Shown: piece after piece, positions 1 through 7,020 of the stretch
Numbering within the stretch: the first letter of the stretch is position 1
Layout: every line of letters begins with the position of its first letter
Assembly (NCBI GenBank): GCA_937873105.1
Contig: CALMWD010000153.1
Span: 1 to 9,877 of the forward strand
Direction: 5' to 3'
Length of the DNA stretch: 9,877 bases
DNA from: an uncultured Rhodanobacteraceae bacterium
Lineage (GTDB): Bacteria > Pseudomonadota > Gammaproteobacteria > Xanthomonadales > Ahniellaceae
Made by a program: the position numbers and the translations under genes
The notes under the pieces: generated by a model
Told to the model about the DNA's origin: nothing
Seen by the model: the letters and a program-made list of their open reading frames with translations, nothing else
The model's database searches: none

Positions 1-231
1 GATGTCCTGGCGGCCGAGGGCGCGTAACTGGCCGCTGCGGTTCAGGGCGGCGGCGACCACGTTGGCGACGTCGGTGTCCGGCGGCAGGCCCGCGCCTTCG
101 TGCGCGAACGGCACGACCGCGATCGGCGTCGCCGATGCGTTGCCAACGGGAATGTCAATGGTCAGACCTTGAGCCCAGACCGAAGCCGAACAGGTCGCGA
201 GCAGGAACAATGTGGCCAGTAGTTGCTTCAT
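1..231 (-). CDS. tolB: TolB, periplasmic component of the Tol-Pal system (N-terminal part only)
   Basis: The first 77 codons of TolB are present and the rest lies beyond the left edge. Residues 1-20 form a signal peptide: a Lys at position 3, a hydrophobic core, and a likely cleavage site after Val-Trp-Ala. Mature protein would start at Gln21 with the segment QGLTIDIPVGNASATPIAVV, which resembles xanthomonad TolB. In E. coli TolB is a periplasmic beta-propeller protein that binds Pal, and its mature N-terminal peptide (the TolA box) binds TolA domain III. The ATG at 231 overlaps the tolA stop as ATGA, which suggests translational coupling. A second in-frame ATG lies three codons upstream (240) inside tolA. 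I prefer 231 because of the overlap and the normal signal-peptide length. The first 32 codons have 12 A/T-ending codons and the next 45 have only two, a compositional break treated as a separate feature. Confidence 0.9.
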   Translation of the reverse strand, partial: MKQLLATLFLLATCSASVWAQGLTIDIPVGNASATPIAVVPFAHEGAGLPPDTDVANVVAAALNRSGQLRALGRQDI

Positions 232-533
232 CCGCCGCATAGAGTCTCCGGGTAGCAGAAGTTGAAATCGATCGATCGGACGAACACGGTCTCGAATCCA
301 CGATAGGGCAGCGGCGATGCACGTTGAACCGCGGCTTCAACAGATCGCCTAGTCAAGTCATCAGCGTTGCAAGTTCCGACAATGCTGGCGGAGATCACTT
401 CGCCACCGGGGATTTGCACGATACGGACTGTGCAGCGAACCGACTGAACTGAATCTGGCCGCAACCAATTGGCCCTCACGGAATTCTGAATGGCGACGAT
501 GTACTGGCCCAACAAAGACTGGTCGCGGCCATT
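136..533. other. Low-GC, codon-atypical patch spanning the end of tolA and the start of tolB
   Basis: Hand counts give 240 G/C in positions 121-540 (57%), against 91 of 120 in 1-120 (76%) and 45 of 60 in 541-600 (75%). In TolA residues 205-307, 37 of 103 codons end in A or T, compared with 5 of 57 in residues 148-204. In TolB 12 of the first 32 codons end in A/T, then 2 of the next 45. Rare codons for this window (AGG, CTA, ACT, GTT, TTG) cluster here. Both reading frames stay intact through the patch. A homologous replacement from a lower-GC donor is one explanation. Relaxed codon selection in a fast-evolving domain is another. Confidence 0.75.
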
Positions 534-1151
534 GGTGCCGGCGCGCTGCGCGGCCTCCTGCTGGGCGAGCTGGTCCATGCGCTGCTGTTCGAGCGCGCGT
601 TGCTTGTCGGCATCAGCCTGCTTCTGCTTGTCCTGCAACTGCGCCAGCTTCTGCTCCTCGAGCTTGCGCTTGCGCTCGGCCTCTTCGCGCAGGCGCTTGA
701 TGTCCTCGAGCTGCTTCTGGCGCTCGCGTTCCATCTTGGTCAGTTCTTCCTGGCGGTCGAGGTCGATCTGCTCCTGCTTGCGCTTCTCTTCCTGCTCGCG
801 CTCGGCCTTCTCCAGCGCCTCGGCGGCCAGGCGCACCTTTTCCTGGTCGATGCGGTCCTGCGCCGGCGGCGGCGTCTTCGTTTCTTCGGGCGGCGGCGGT
901 GGCGGTTCCGGCTGCGGCTCGGGCTTGGGCGGCTCGGGTTTCGGCGGCGCCGGCCTGGGCCTGGACGCGCTGGAAGGCAGCGGCGGCGCGCTGAAATCGA
1001 CCAGGACGGCATCGATCACCGGTCCGGCGACATCGGTCGGTTCGATGTCCGGCTTCAGCCACATCGCCAGGAACACCATCGCGACGAGGCCGGCGTGCAG
1101 CAGCAGCGAGCCGCCGAAGGCCAGCCAGGGGTCGTCGCGACGCGCGGCCAT
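228..1151 (-). CDS. tolA: TolA, inner-membrane protein linking TolQR to the outer-membrane Tol-Pal complex
   Basis: 307 aa with the three-domain plan of TolA. Residues ~11-32 are a single transmembrane anchor. Residues ~55-95 are a Pro/Lys/Glu-rich linker with PKPEP repeats and a run of six prolines. Residues ~100-204 are a highly charged Glu/Lys/Arg/Gln helical rod, and residues ~205-307 are the globular domain III. In E. coli TolA transmits the proton-motive force from TolQR to TolB and Pal for outer-membrane invagination at division. Domain III holds C240 and C261, spaced 21 apart, matching the disulfide of E. coli domain III, plus an extra C299/C305 pair at the extreme C-terminus. The ATG lies one base after the tolR stop, with a purine-rich AAGAAGG about 10 bases upstream inside tolR. 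Domain III is encoded by DNA of clearly lower GC than the rest of the gene. Domain III is also the part exploited by filamentous phages and group A colicins in enterobacteria. Confidence 0.93.
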   Translation of the reverse strand: MAARRDDPWLAFGGSLLLHAGLVAMVFLAMWLKPDIEPTDVAGPVIDAVLVDFSAPPLPSSASRPRPAPPKPEPPKPEPQPEPPPPPPEETKTPPPAQDRIDQEKVRLAAEALEKAEREQEEKRKQEQIDLDRQEELTKMERERQKQLEDIKRLREEAERKRKLEEQKLAQLQDKQKQADADKQRALEQQRMDQLAQQEAAQRAGTNGRDQSLLGQYIVAIQNSVRANWLRPDSVQSVRCTVRIVQIPGGEVISASIVGTCNADDLTRRSVEAAVQRASPLPYRGFETVFVRSIDFNFCYPETLCGG

Positions 1152-1152
1152 G

Positions 1153-1596
1153 TCAGCGCGCCTTCTTGTCGCCGGCAGGCTGGCTCATCAGCCCGACGCG
1201 GGGCACGCCGGCCTGCTGCAGCACGACCATGATCTCGTAGACCTTGCCGTAGTCGATCGAGGCGTCGCCACCGACCAGCACCGGCACCTTCGGGTTCTGG
1301 CGCACGAAGGCCGCGACCTTGACGCCGAGTTCGGCCATCTCGATCGGTTCGCGCTTCTCTTCGCCGAGCGTCAGGTACATCGTGCCGTCGCGGGCGATGC
1401 TGACCAGCACCGGCTCGGAGTCCAGCGACACCGACTTCGCGTTCGATTCGGGCAGGTCGATGTCGACGCCGAGGTTCAGCATCGGCGCCGTGACCATGAA
1501 GATGATGAGCAGCACGAGCATCACGTCGATGTACGGCACGACGTTGATCTCGGACTTCAGTTTCCTGCGCTTGCGCAGTTTTCCGGCGAGGGCCAT
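1153..1596 (-). CDS. tolR: TolR, ExbD-family subunit of the TolQR proton channel
   Basis: 147 aa, normal ExbD/TolR length. A basic cytoplasmic N-terminus (residues 5-14, KLRKRRKLK-like) precedes the conserved SEINVVPYIDVMLVLLIIF segment, a single transmembrane helix at ~20-40. Asp24 in that helix corresponds to the proton-translocating Asp23 of E. coli TolR. The remainder is the periplasmic peptidoglycan-binding domain, including the conserved GGDASIDYGKVYEIM stretch. It works with TolQ in the inner membrane to convert proton flow into movement of TolA. The start is supported by a GGAG six bases upstream of the ATG. It lies 33 bases after tolQ, and tolA follows after one base, so co-transcription is nearly certain. 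Confidence 0.95.
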   Translation of the reverse strand: MALAGKLRKRRKLKSEINVVPYIDVMLVLLIIFMVTAPMLNLGVDIDLPESNAKSVSLDSEPVLVSIARDGTMYLTLGEEKREPIEMAELGVKVAAFVRQNPKVPVLVGGDASIDYGKVYEIMVVLQQAGVPRVGLMSQPAGDKKAR

Positions 1597-1629
1597 GTCA
1601 GCTCCAACGGGTCGTGGTGCGAACCGGGG

Positions 1630-2415
<786 letters not shown>

Positions 2416-2418
2416 CGT

Positions 2419-2820
2419 CTACTCCGGAAACAGGTCGCGCGGCAGGGCCGCGGGACGGAAGGAATCGGCGTTCACGCAGGCCGCGAGCACCTCGGCGTCG
2501 AGCAGCAGTTCGCCGCTGTCGGCCCGGCGCAGTTCCTGGGTGAAACGAAGGCTGGCCCCGCGCCGCTCGGCGAGCACGCAGGTCGCATGCAATTCGTCGT
2601 CGAGCCTGGCGGGGCGGCGGAAGGATAGCGAAAGCCTGCCGACCACGAACACCAGCCCGCGCTCGCGCTTCAGCCGCGATTGATCCACGCCGATGGCGCG
2701 CAGCCATTCGGTGCGGGCGCGTTCGAGGAAGTGCAGGTAGCGGGCGTGGTAGACGACACCGCCGGCGTCGGTGTCCTCGTAGTAGACGCGGATCGGCCAG
2801 GCGAAGGGCGCGGGATTCAC
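2419..2820 (-). CDS. ybgC: YbgC-type acyl-CoA thioesterase (hot-dog fold) of the tol-pal cluster
   Basis: 133 aa starting at GTG 2820, whose GTGA overlaps the ruvB stop codon. This start gives the family's typical length and puts the catalytic aspartate at residue 18, as in E. coli YbgC. The segment [20 protein letters not shown] (13-32) is the 4-hydroxybenzoyl-CoA thioesterase/YbgC signature, followed by the ERARTEWL helix. E. coli YbgC is a cytoplasmic thioesterase acting on acyl-CoA and has been linked to phospholipid metabolism at the inner membrane. Its role in Tol-Pal function is not settled. tolQ starts 3 bases downstream. No good Shine-Dalgarno precedes the GTG, so translation probably depends on coupling from ruvB. 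Confidence 0.92.
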   Translation of the reverse strand: MNPAPFAWPIRVYYEDTDAGGVVYHARYLHFLERARTEWLRAIGVDQSRLKRERGLVFVVGRLSLSFRRPARLDDELHATCVLAERRGASLRFTQELRRADSGELLLDAEVLAACVNADSFRPAALPRDLFPE

Positions 2821-3860
2821 TCGCCGGCCCCGAACAGGTCGGCGACCGGGGCGTCGGCGCGTCGCGGCGGGCTCAGCCCGAAGTGCTTGTAGGCCTTGGC
2901 CGAGGCCATGCGCCCGCGGGCGGTACGGACCAGGAAGCCCTGCTGGATCAGGTAGGGTTCGATCACGTCCTCGAGCGTGCCGCGTTCCTCGCTCAGCGCC
3001 GCCGCCAGCGATTCGACCCCGACCGGGCCGCCGTCGAAGTTCTCGATGATCATCGACAGCATGCGCCGGTCGAGCGCATCGAAGCCTTCTTCGTCGACCT
3101 TGAGCATGGCCATGGCCTGGGCCGCGATGGCGCGGTCGATATGGCCCTCGCCGCGCACTTCGGCGTAGTCGCGCACGCGCCGCAGCAGGCGGTTGGCGAT
3201 GCGCGGGGTGCCGCGCGAGCGGCGCGCGATCTCGTCGGCGCCCTCGGCGTCGCAATGGATGCCGAGGATGCGCGAAGACCGCGCGACGATCTGCGCCAGC
3301 TCGCCGCGCTCGTAGAACTCCAGGCGCTGGACGATGCCGAAGCGATCGCGCAGCGGCGCGGTGAGCAGGCCGGCGCGCGTGGTCGCGCCGATCAGCGTGA
3401 ACGGCGGCAGGTCGAGCTTGATCGAGCGCGCGGCCGGGCCGTCGCCGATCATGATGTCGATCTGGAAGTCCTCCATCGCCGGGTACAGCACTTCCTCGAC
3501 CACCGGCGAGAGACGATGGATCTCGTCGACGAACAGCACGTCGTGCGGCTGCAGGTTGGTGAGCAGCGCGGCCAGGTCGCCGGCGCGCTCCAGCACCGGC
3601 CCCGAGGTCTGGCGCAGGTTCACGCCGAGTTCGTTGGCGATGACCTGGGACAGCGTGGTCTTGCCGAGGCCCGGCGGCCCGAAGATCAGCACGTGGTCGA
3701 GCGACTGCGCGCGCCGCTTGGCGGCCTCGATGTAGATCGCCATCTGCTCGCGCACCGGCGCCTGCCCGAGGTATTCGGCCAGGCGCTTCGGGCGGATGCT
3801 GGCTTCGATGGCGTCGTCTTCGCGGGTCGCGGCGGCGGAGGTGATGCGGGCGTCGGTCAT
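2817..3860 (-). CDS. ruvB: RuvB, Holliday junction branch-migration ATPase
   Basis: 347 aa, usual RuvB length. Walker [10 protein letters not shown] is at 61-69 and Walker B LFVDEIH at 109-115. The sensor 1 motif GATTRAG and the PLRDRFG motif with the arginine finger follow. The C-terminal winged helix contains the typical [17 protein letters not shown] and RTARGR segments. RuvB hexamers on RuvA drive branch migration of Holliday junctions later cut by RuvC. The gene is separated from ruvA by kup but keeps the same orientation. The ATG at 3860 has no Shine-Dalgarno and lies seven bases after a TACAAT box, suggesting a leaderless mRNA from its own promoter. It overlaps ybgC by four bases and so probably heads the ruvB-ybgC-tol transcription unit. 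Confidence 0.97.
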   Translation of the reverse strand: MTDARITSAAATREDDAIEASIRPKRLAEYLGQAPVREQMAIYIEAAKRRAQSLDHVLIFGPPGLGKTTLSQVIANELGVNLRQTSGPVLERAGDLAALLTNLQPHDVLFVDEIHRLSPVVEEVLYPAMEDFQIDIMIGDGPAARSIKLDLPPFTLIGATTRAGLLTAPLRDRFGIVQRLEFYERGELAQIVARSSRILGIHCDAEGADEIARRSRGTPRIANRLLRRVRDYAEVRGEGHIDRAIAAQAMAMLKVDEEGFDALDRRMLSMIIENFDGGPVGVESLAAALSEERGTLEDVIEPYLIQQGFLVRTARGRMASAKAYKHFGLSPPRRADAPVADLFGAGE

Positions 3861-3866
3861 CGCCCG

Positions 3867-3872
3867 ATTGTA
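3867..3872 (-). promoter_or_regulatory. Candidate -10 box TACAAT for ruvB (possible leaderless start)
   Basis: On the minus strand the sequence reads GCTACAAT, then CGGGCG, then the ruvB ATG. TACAAT matches the sigma-70 -10 consensus at five of six positions. Six bases separate it from the A of the ATG, the usual distance to a transcription start, so the mRNA would begin at the start codon. No convincing -35 is visible at 16-18 bases; a TGACCC lies 22 bases away. Confidence 0.5.
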
Positions 3873-3874
3873 GC

Positions 3875-3891
3875 GGCGCGGATGCCGCGCC
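3875..3891. repeat. Perfect 7-bp inverted repeat between kup and ruvB
   Basis: GGCGCGG, a three-base loop, then CCGCGCC. It lies six bases after the kup stop codon and two bases before the candidate ruvB -10 box. No T-run follows on the minus strand, so it is not a classical intrinsic terminator. It could be a weak terminator for kup, an operator within the ruvB promoter, or a chance palindrome in GC-rich DNA. Confidence 0.45.
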
Positions 3892-3897
3892 CGCGGG

Positions 3898-5787
3898 TCA
3901 GATCTCGACCTGGGTGCCGAGTTCGATCAGGCGATTGCCGGGGATCTGGAAGAAGGTGGTGGCCGACTGCGCATTGCGGGCCATGAACGCGAACAGCTTG
4001 TCGCGCCACAGCGGCATGCCCTCCTCCTGGCTCGGGATCAGGGTTTCGCGCGACAGGAAGAAGGTGGTGTCCATCATGTCGAAGGGCAGGCCGCAGGATT
4101 CGCAGCCGGCCAGGGTCTTCGGCACGTTCGGCTCCTCGGCGAAGCCGTAGCGCAGGTACATCGCGTAGAAGTCGTGGCCGAGCGGCTCGACTTTCATGCG
4201 TTCGCCGGGTTCGGCGATCGGCGTCTCCACGGTCTCGACGGTGAGCAGCACGTTGCGGTCGTGCAGGCCCTTGTTGTGCTTGAGGTTGTGCAGCATCGCA
4301 TGCGGCACGCCCTCCTGGTTCGCGGTCATGAACACCGCCGTGCCCGGCACCCGCAGCGGCGGATGCGCGGCGATCGAGGCGATGAAGGGCTTCAGCGCCA
4401 GGCTCTCCTTGCGCATCTGCGCCACCACCAGCGAGCGTCCCTTGCGCCAGGTCGACATCAGCAGGTACAGGCCGGCGCCGAGCACCAGCGGGAACCAGCC
4501 GCCGTGCGGGATCTTGATCGCGTTGGCGGCGAAGAAGGCGGCGTCGATGGCCAGGAACACGGCGCCGACCAGGACCACGATCCACTTGTTCCACTTCCAC
4601 ATCATGCGCGCCACGATCAGCGCCAGAATGGTGTCGATCAGCATGGTCCCGGTGACGGCGATGCCGTAGGCCGCGGCCAGGTTCGACGAGGTCTCGAAGC
4701 CGATCACGACGAGCACGATGGCGATCAGCAGGAAACGGTTGATCCAGGGCACGAAGATCTGGCCGACGGTCTCGTCCGAGGTGTGCTTGATCTGCATGCG
4801 CGGCGCGAAGCCGAGCTGCACCGCCTGGCGGGTGACCGAGAACGCGCCCGAGATCACCGCCTGCGAGGCGATCACCGCCGCCGCCGTGGCGAGGCCGATC
4901 ATCGGGTACAGAGCCCAGTCCGGCGCCAGCAGGTAGAACGGATTGCGTGCGGTTTCCGGATGCGCCAGCACCAAGGCGCCTTGGCCGAGGTAGTTCAGCA
5001 CCAGGCCCGGGAACACGATCCAGTACCAGGCGATACGAATCGGGCCGCGTCCGAAGTGGCCCATGTCGGCATAGACGGCTTCGGCCCCGGTGATCGCCAG
5101 CACCACGGTGCCCAGCGCGAGGAAGGACACCATCGGGTGCGCGGCGAAGAACAGCACGCCGTACCAGGGGTTCAACGACTTCAGGATGGTCGGGTACTCG
5201 TGGATCTCGGCCAGGCCGAGTCCGCCGAGCACCAGGAACCAGCAGACCATGACCGGCCCGAACACCGCGCCGACCCGGGCCGTGCCACTGCGCTGGAACG
5301 CGAACAGGCCGACCACGATGACCAGCGTGATCGGCACCACGTATTCCTCGAAGGCCGGCGCCGCGACCTTCAGGCCCTCGACCGCGCCCATGATCGACAT
5401 CGCCGGGGTGATGACGCCGTCGCCGTAGAACAGGGCCGCGCCGAGCAGGGCCAGCACGATGATGAACCGCCGCGCCGCGCGGTTGTCGCCGACCGCCTGC
5501 ATCGCCAGGGCCATCATCGCCATGATGCCGCCCTCGCCGCGGTTGTCGGCGCGCATGATGAAGACCACGTACTTCACCGACACCACGAGGATCAGCGACC
5601 AGAAGACCAGCGACAACACGCCGAAGACATTGCCTTCGGTCAGGGGCATCGCATGCGGGCCGTGGAAGGCCTCGCGCATGGTGTAGAGCGGGCTGGTGCC
5701 GATGTCGCCGAAGACCACGCCGACCGCCGCGACGGCCAGACCGATCAGTCCGCCCTTCGCACCCTGCTGTTCGTTGGAAGCGCCCAT
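3898..5787 (-). CDS. kup: Kup/TrkD-family potassium:proton symporter
   Basis: 629 aa, close to the 622 aa of E. coli Kup. The hallmark GDIGTSPLY is at 27-35 in the first membrane helix, and [19 protein letters not shown] lies in the next conserved region. About twelve hydrophobic segments fill the first ~440 residues. A cytoplasmic C-terminal domain follows, with the family's typical [22 protein letters not shown] segment. Kup imports K+ across the inner membrane, in E. coli mainly at low pH or under osmotic stress. The ATG at 5787 has GGGTG just upstream and begins the conserved topology at the right place. The gene sits between ruvA and ruvB in the same direction, with about 54 and 37 noncoding bases on either side and a -10-like box of its own. 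I infer this is a lineage-typical arrangement of xanthomonads, not a recent insertion, because its base composition matches the neighbours. Confidence 0.96.
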   Translation of the reverse strand: MGASNEQQGAKGGLIGLAVAAVGVVFGDIGTSPLYTMREAFHGPHAMPLTEGNVFGVLSLVFWSLILVVSVKYVVFIMRADNRGEGGIMAMMALAMQAVGDNRAARRFIIVLALLGAALFYGDGVITPAMSIMGAVEGLKVAAPAFEEYVVPITLVIVVGLFAFQRSGTARVGAVFGPVMVCWFLVLGGLGLAEIHEYPTILKSLNPWYGVLFFAAHPMVSFLALGTVVLAITGAEAVYADMGHFGRGPIRIAWYWIVFPGLVLNYLGQGALVLAHPETARNPFYLLAPDWALYPMIGLATAAAVIASQAVISGAFSVTRQAVQLGFAPRMQIKHTSDETVGQIFVPWINRFLLIAIVLVVIGFETSSNLAAAYGIAVTGTMLIDTILALIVARMMWKWNKWIVVLVGAVFLAIDAAFFAANAIKIPHGGWFPLVLGAGLYLLMSTWRKGRSLVVAQMRKESLALKPFIASIAAHPPLRVPGTAVFMTANQEGVPHAMLHNLKHNKGLHDRNVLLTVETVETPIAEPGERMKVEPLGHDFYAMYLRYGFAEEPNVPKTLAGCESCGLPFDMMDTTFFLSRETLIPSQEEGMPLWRDKLFAFMARNAQSATTFFQIPGNRLIELGTQVEI

Positions 5788-5829
5788 GTCACCCGGTGTC
5801 AGCCGCTGCGGCCCGGAAAAAGGTCGCGT

Positions 5830-5835
5830 AGTGTA
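5830..5835 (-). promoter_or_regulatory. Candidate -10 box TACACT for kup
   Basis: The minus strand reads GCTACACT six bases after the ruvA stop codon. Transcription would start near 5823, giving a leader of about 36 bases containing a run of five T before kup. No clear -35 is seen. The GCTANNNT form is shared with the boxes before ruvC and ruvB. Confidence 0.4.
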
Positions 5836-5841
5836 GCCATG

Positions 5842-6435
5842 TCAGGTGCGCAATGCGGCCTTCAGCGCCTTGCGAATGATTGTCTCGGCCGAATCGCCCG
5901 GCTCCGCCGCGTCTTTCAACAACTTGGCGATCTCCGCAGGCTTGTAGCCGAACTGCTCCAGCGCCGCCGAGGCCTCGGCGACCGGGTCGTGGGCGACGAT
6001 CTTCACGCCGCCGGCGGCGACCGGCGCCAGCCCGGCGCCGAGCTTGTCGCGCAGTTCCACCACGATGCGCTCTGCGGTCTTCTTGCCGATGCCGGGAATG
6101 CGCGTCAGCGCGGTGATGTCGCTGTTCGCGACCATGCGCGCGAAATCGTCCGCGGAAACGCCGGACAGGATCGACAACGCCGTCTTCGCGCCGATGCCGC
6201 TGACCTTGAGCAGGGTACGGAACAGGCTGCGCTCGCGCTCGGACTGGAAGCCGTAGAGGTTCACGGCGTCCTCCTTCTGCGCGTAGTGGATGACCAGGAT
6301 GACTTCGCGCCCGAGCTCCGGCAGTTCGTAGAACGTCGACATCGGCGCTTCGAGTTCGTAGCCGACGCCGTTCACGTCCACCATCAGCGCCGGCGGCGCC
6401 TTCATCACCAACACGCCCTTCAGGCGTCCAATCAT
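5842..6435 (-). CDS. ruvA: RuvA, Holliday junction-binding subunit
   Basis: 197 aa from the ATG at 6435, beginning MIGRLKG as in most RuvA proteins. The N-terminal OB-fold domain covers ~1-65, with the [14 protein letters not shown] segment. Two helix-hairpin-helix motifs follow ([17 protein letters not shown] and [16 protein letters not shown]), which bind junction DNA. The last ~45 residues are the flexible-linked domain III that contacts RuvB. RuvA tetramers clamp the four-way junction and load RuvB. The ATG overlaps the ruvC stop as ATGA, indicating coupled translation. A longer in-frame reading upstream runs through ruvC DNA and lacks RuvA similarity, so it is not used. Confidence 0.97.
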   Translation of the reverse strand: MIGRLKGVLVMKAPPALMVDVNGVGYELEAPMSTFYELPELGREVILVIHYAQKEDAVNLYGFQSERERSLFRTLLKVSGIGAKTALSILSGVSADDFARMVANSDITALTRIPGIGKKTAERIVVELRDKLGAGLAPVAAGGVKIVAHDPVAEASAALEQFGYKPAEIAKLLKDAAEPGDSAETIIRKALKAALRT

Positions 6436-6950
6436 CTGCGTCTCCAGGCCGTGCGCGGAATGCCGAGGCGGGTGAGACTGGCGCGGGTGTGCGCGTGCGT
6501 CAATGCGATCGCGAGCGCGTCGGCGGCGTCGGCCTGCAGCTTGCCCGGCAAGGACAGCAACACGCCGACCATGTGCTGGATCTGGGTCTTGTCCGAGGAT
6601 CCGCTGCCGACCACGGCCTGCTTCACTTCCTTGGGCGCGTATTCGGTCAGCGCCAACCCCTTGCCGACCACGGCGACGATGGCCGCGCCGCGGGCCTGGC
6701 CGAGCTTCAGCGCCGAATCCGGATTGCGCGCCATGAACACGCGCTCGATCGCGACTTCGGTCGGACGATGCGTCTCGACGATCTCGCCGACTTCGTCGTA
6801 GATCTGCTTCAGGCGCAGATGGAAGGTCTCGTTGTCGAGCAGATGCAGCGCGGTGTGGAAGACATGCACGCAACGCCCGTCCGGCAACGCATCGATGATG
6901 CCGATGCCGGTGCGCTGCGAACCGGGGTCGATGCCGAGGATGCGGGTCAT
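6432..6950 (-). CDS. ruvC: RuvC, Holliday junction resolvase
   Basis: 172 aa, normal length. The RNase H-like fold begins [17 protein letters not shown]. The four metal-binding acidic residues are visible: Asp8, Glu69 (in [10 protein letters not shown]), Asp141 and Asp144 (in [15 protein letters not shown]). RuvC cuts two opposing strands of Holliday junctions, acting with RuvAB. The ATG at 6950 has GGGG eight bases upstream. A candidate extended -10 box (TGCTAAGAT) gives a leader of about 30 bases. ruvA follows with a 4-base overlap. The AlkC-like gene ends 70 bases upstream on the same strand, so read-through from it is possible. No LexA-like box was recognised here. Confidence 0.97.
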   Translation of the reverse strand: MTRILGIDPGSQRTGIGIIDALPDGRCVHVFHTALHLLDNETFHLRLKQIYDEVGEIVETHRPTEVAIERVFMARNPDSALKLGQARGAAIVAVVGKGLALTEYAPKEVKQAVVGSGSSDKTQIQHMVGVLLSLPGKLQADAADALAIALTHAHTRASLTRLGIPRTAWRRR

Positions 6951-6986
6951 TCATCAGCCCCAGGGGCAGGCCGGACGGGATTGGCC

Positions 6987-6995
6987 ATCTTAGCA
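6987..6995 (-). promoter_or_regulatory. Candidate extended -10 promoter element TGCTAAGAT for ruvCA
   Basis: TGNTAAGAT fits the extended -10 form of a sigma-70 promoter and lies 36 bases before the ruvC ATG. Extended -10 promoters can work with a poor -35, and none is recognisable. Strand and position fit a ruvC-ruvA transcript. Confidence 0.45.
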
Positions 6996-6997
6996 AT

Positions 6998-7012
6998 CGC
7001 GGCGTCGCCGCG
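6998..7012. repeat. Perfect 7-bp inverted repeat between the AlkC-like gene and ruvC
   Basis: CGCGGCG, one base, CGCCGCG. As a hairpin the usable stem is CGCGG/CCGCG with a five-base loop. It starts eight bases after the AlkC-like stop codon and lies two bases before the extended -10 element of ruvC. There is no T-tract after it on the minus strand. It may act as a terminator-like structure or as an operator. The same CGCGG/CCGCG arms occur before the ruvB box. Confidence 0.45.
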
Positions 7013-7020
7013 GACCCTGT

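Noticed and set aside
5788..5841. Terminator between ruvA and kup
   Set aside because: A run of five T occurs on the minus strand but it is not preceded by a stable hairpin. The GCCG/CGGC stem nearby lies after the T-run, so it has the wrong order.
4174..6801. An 875-codon open frame on the plus strand opposite kup, ruvA and ruvC
   Set aside because: It is antisense to three well-recognised genes, is rich in Arg/His/Asp/Gly of the kind produced by reading GC-rich genes backwards, and shows no domain. Long shadow frames are expected at this GC.
6987..7020. LexA/SOS box for ruvC or ruvB
   Set aside because: Neither a CTGT-N8-ACAG type site nor a TTAGTA-type xanthomonad site is visible in the ruvC or ruvB upstream gaps; ruvAB is LexA-controlled in E. 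coli but I cannot support it here.
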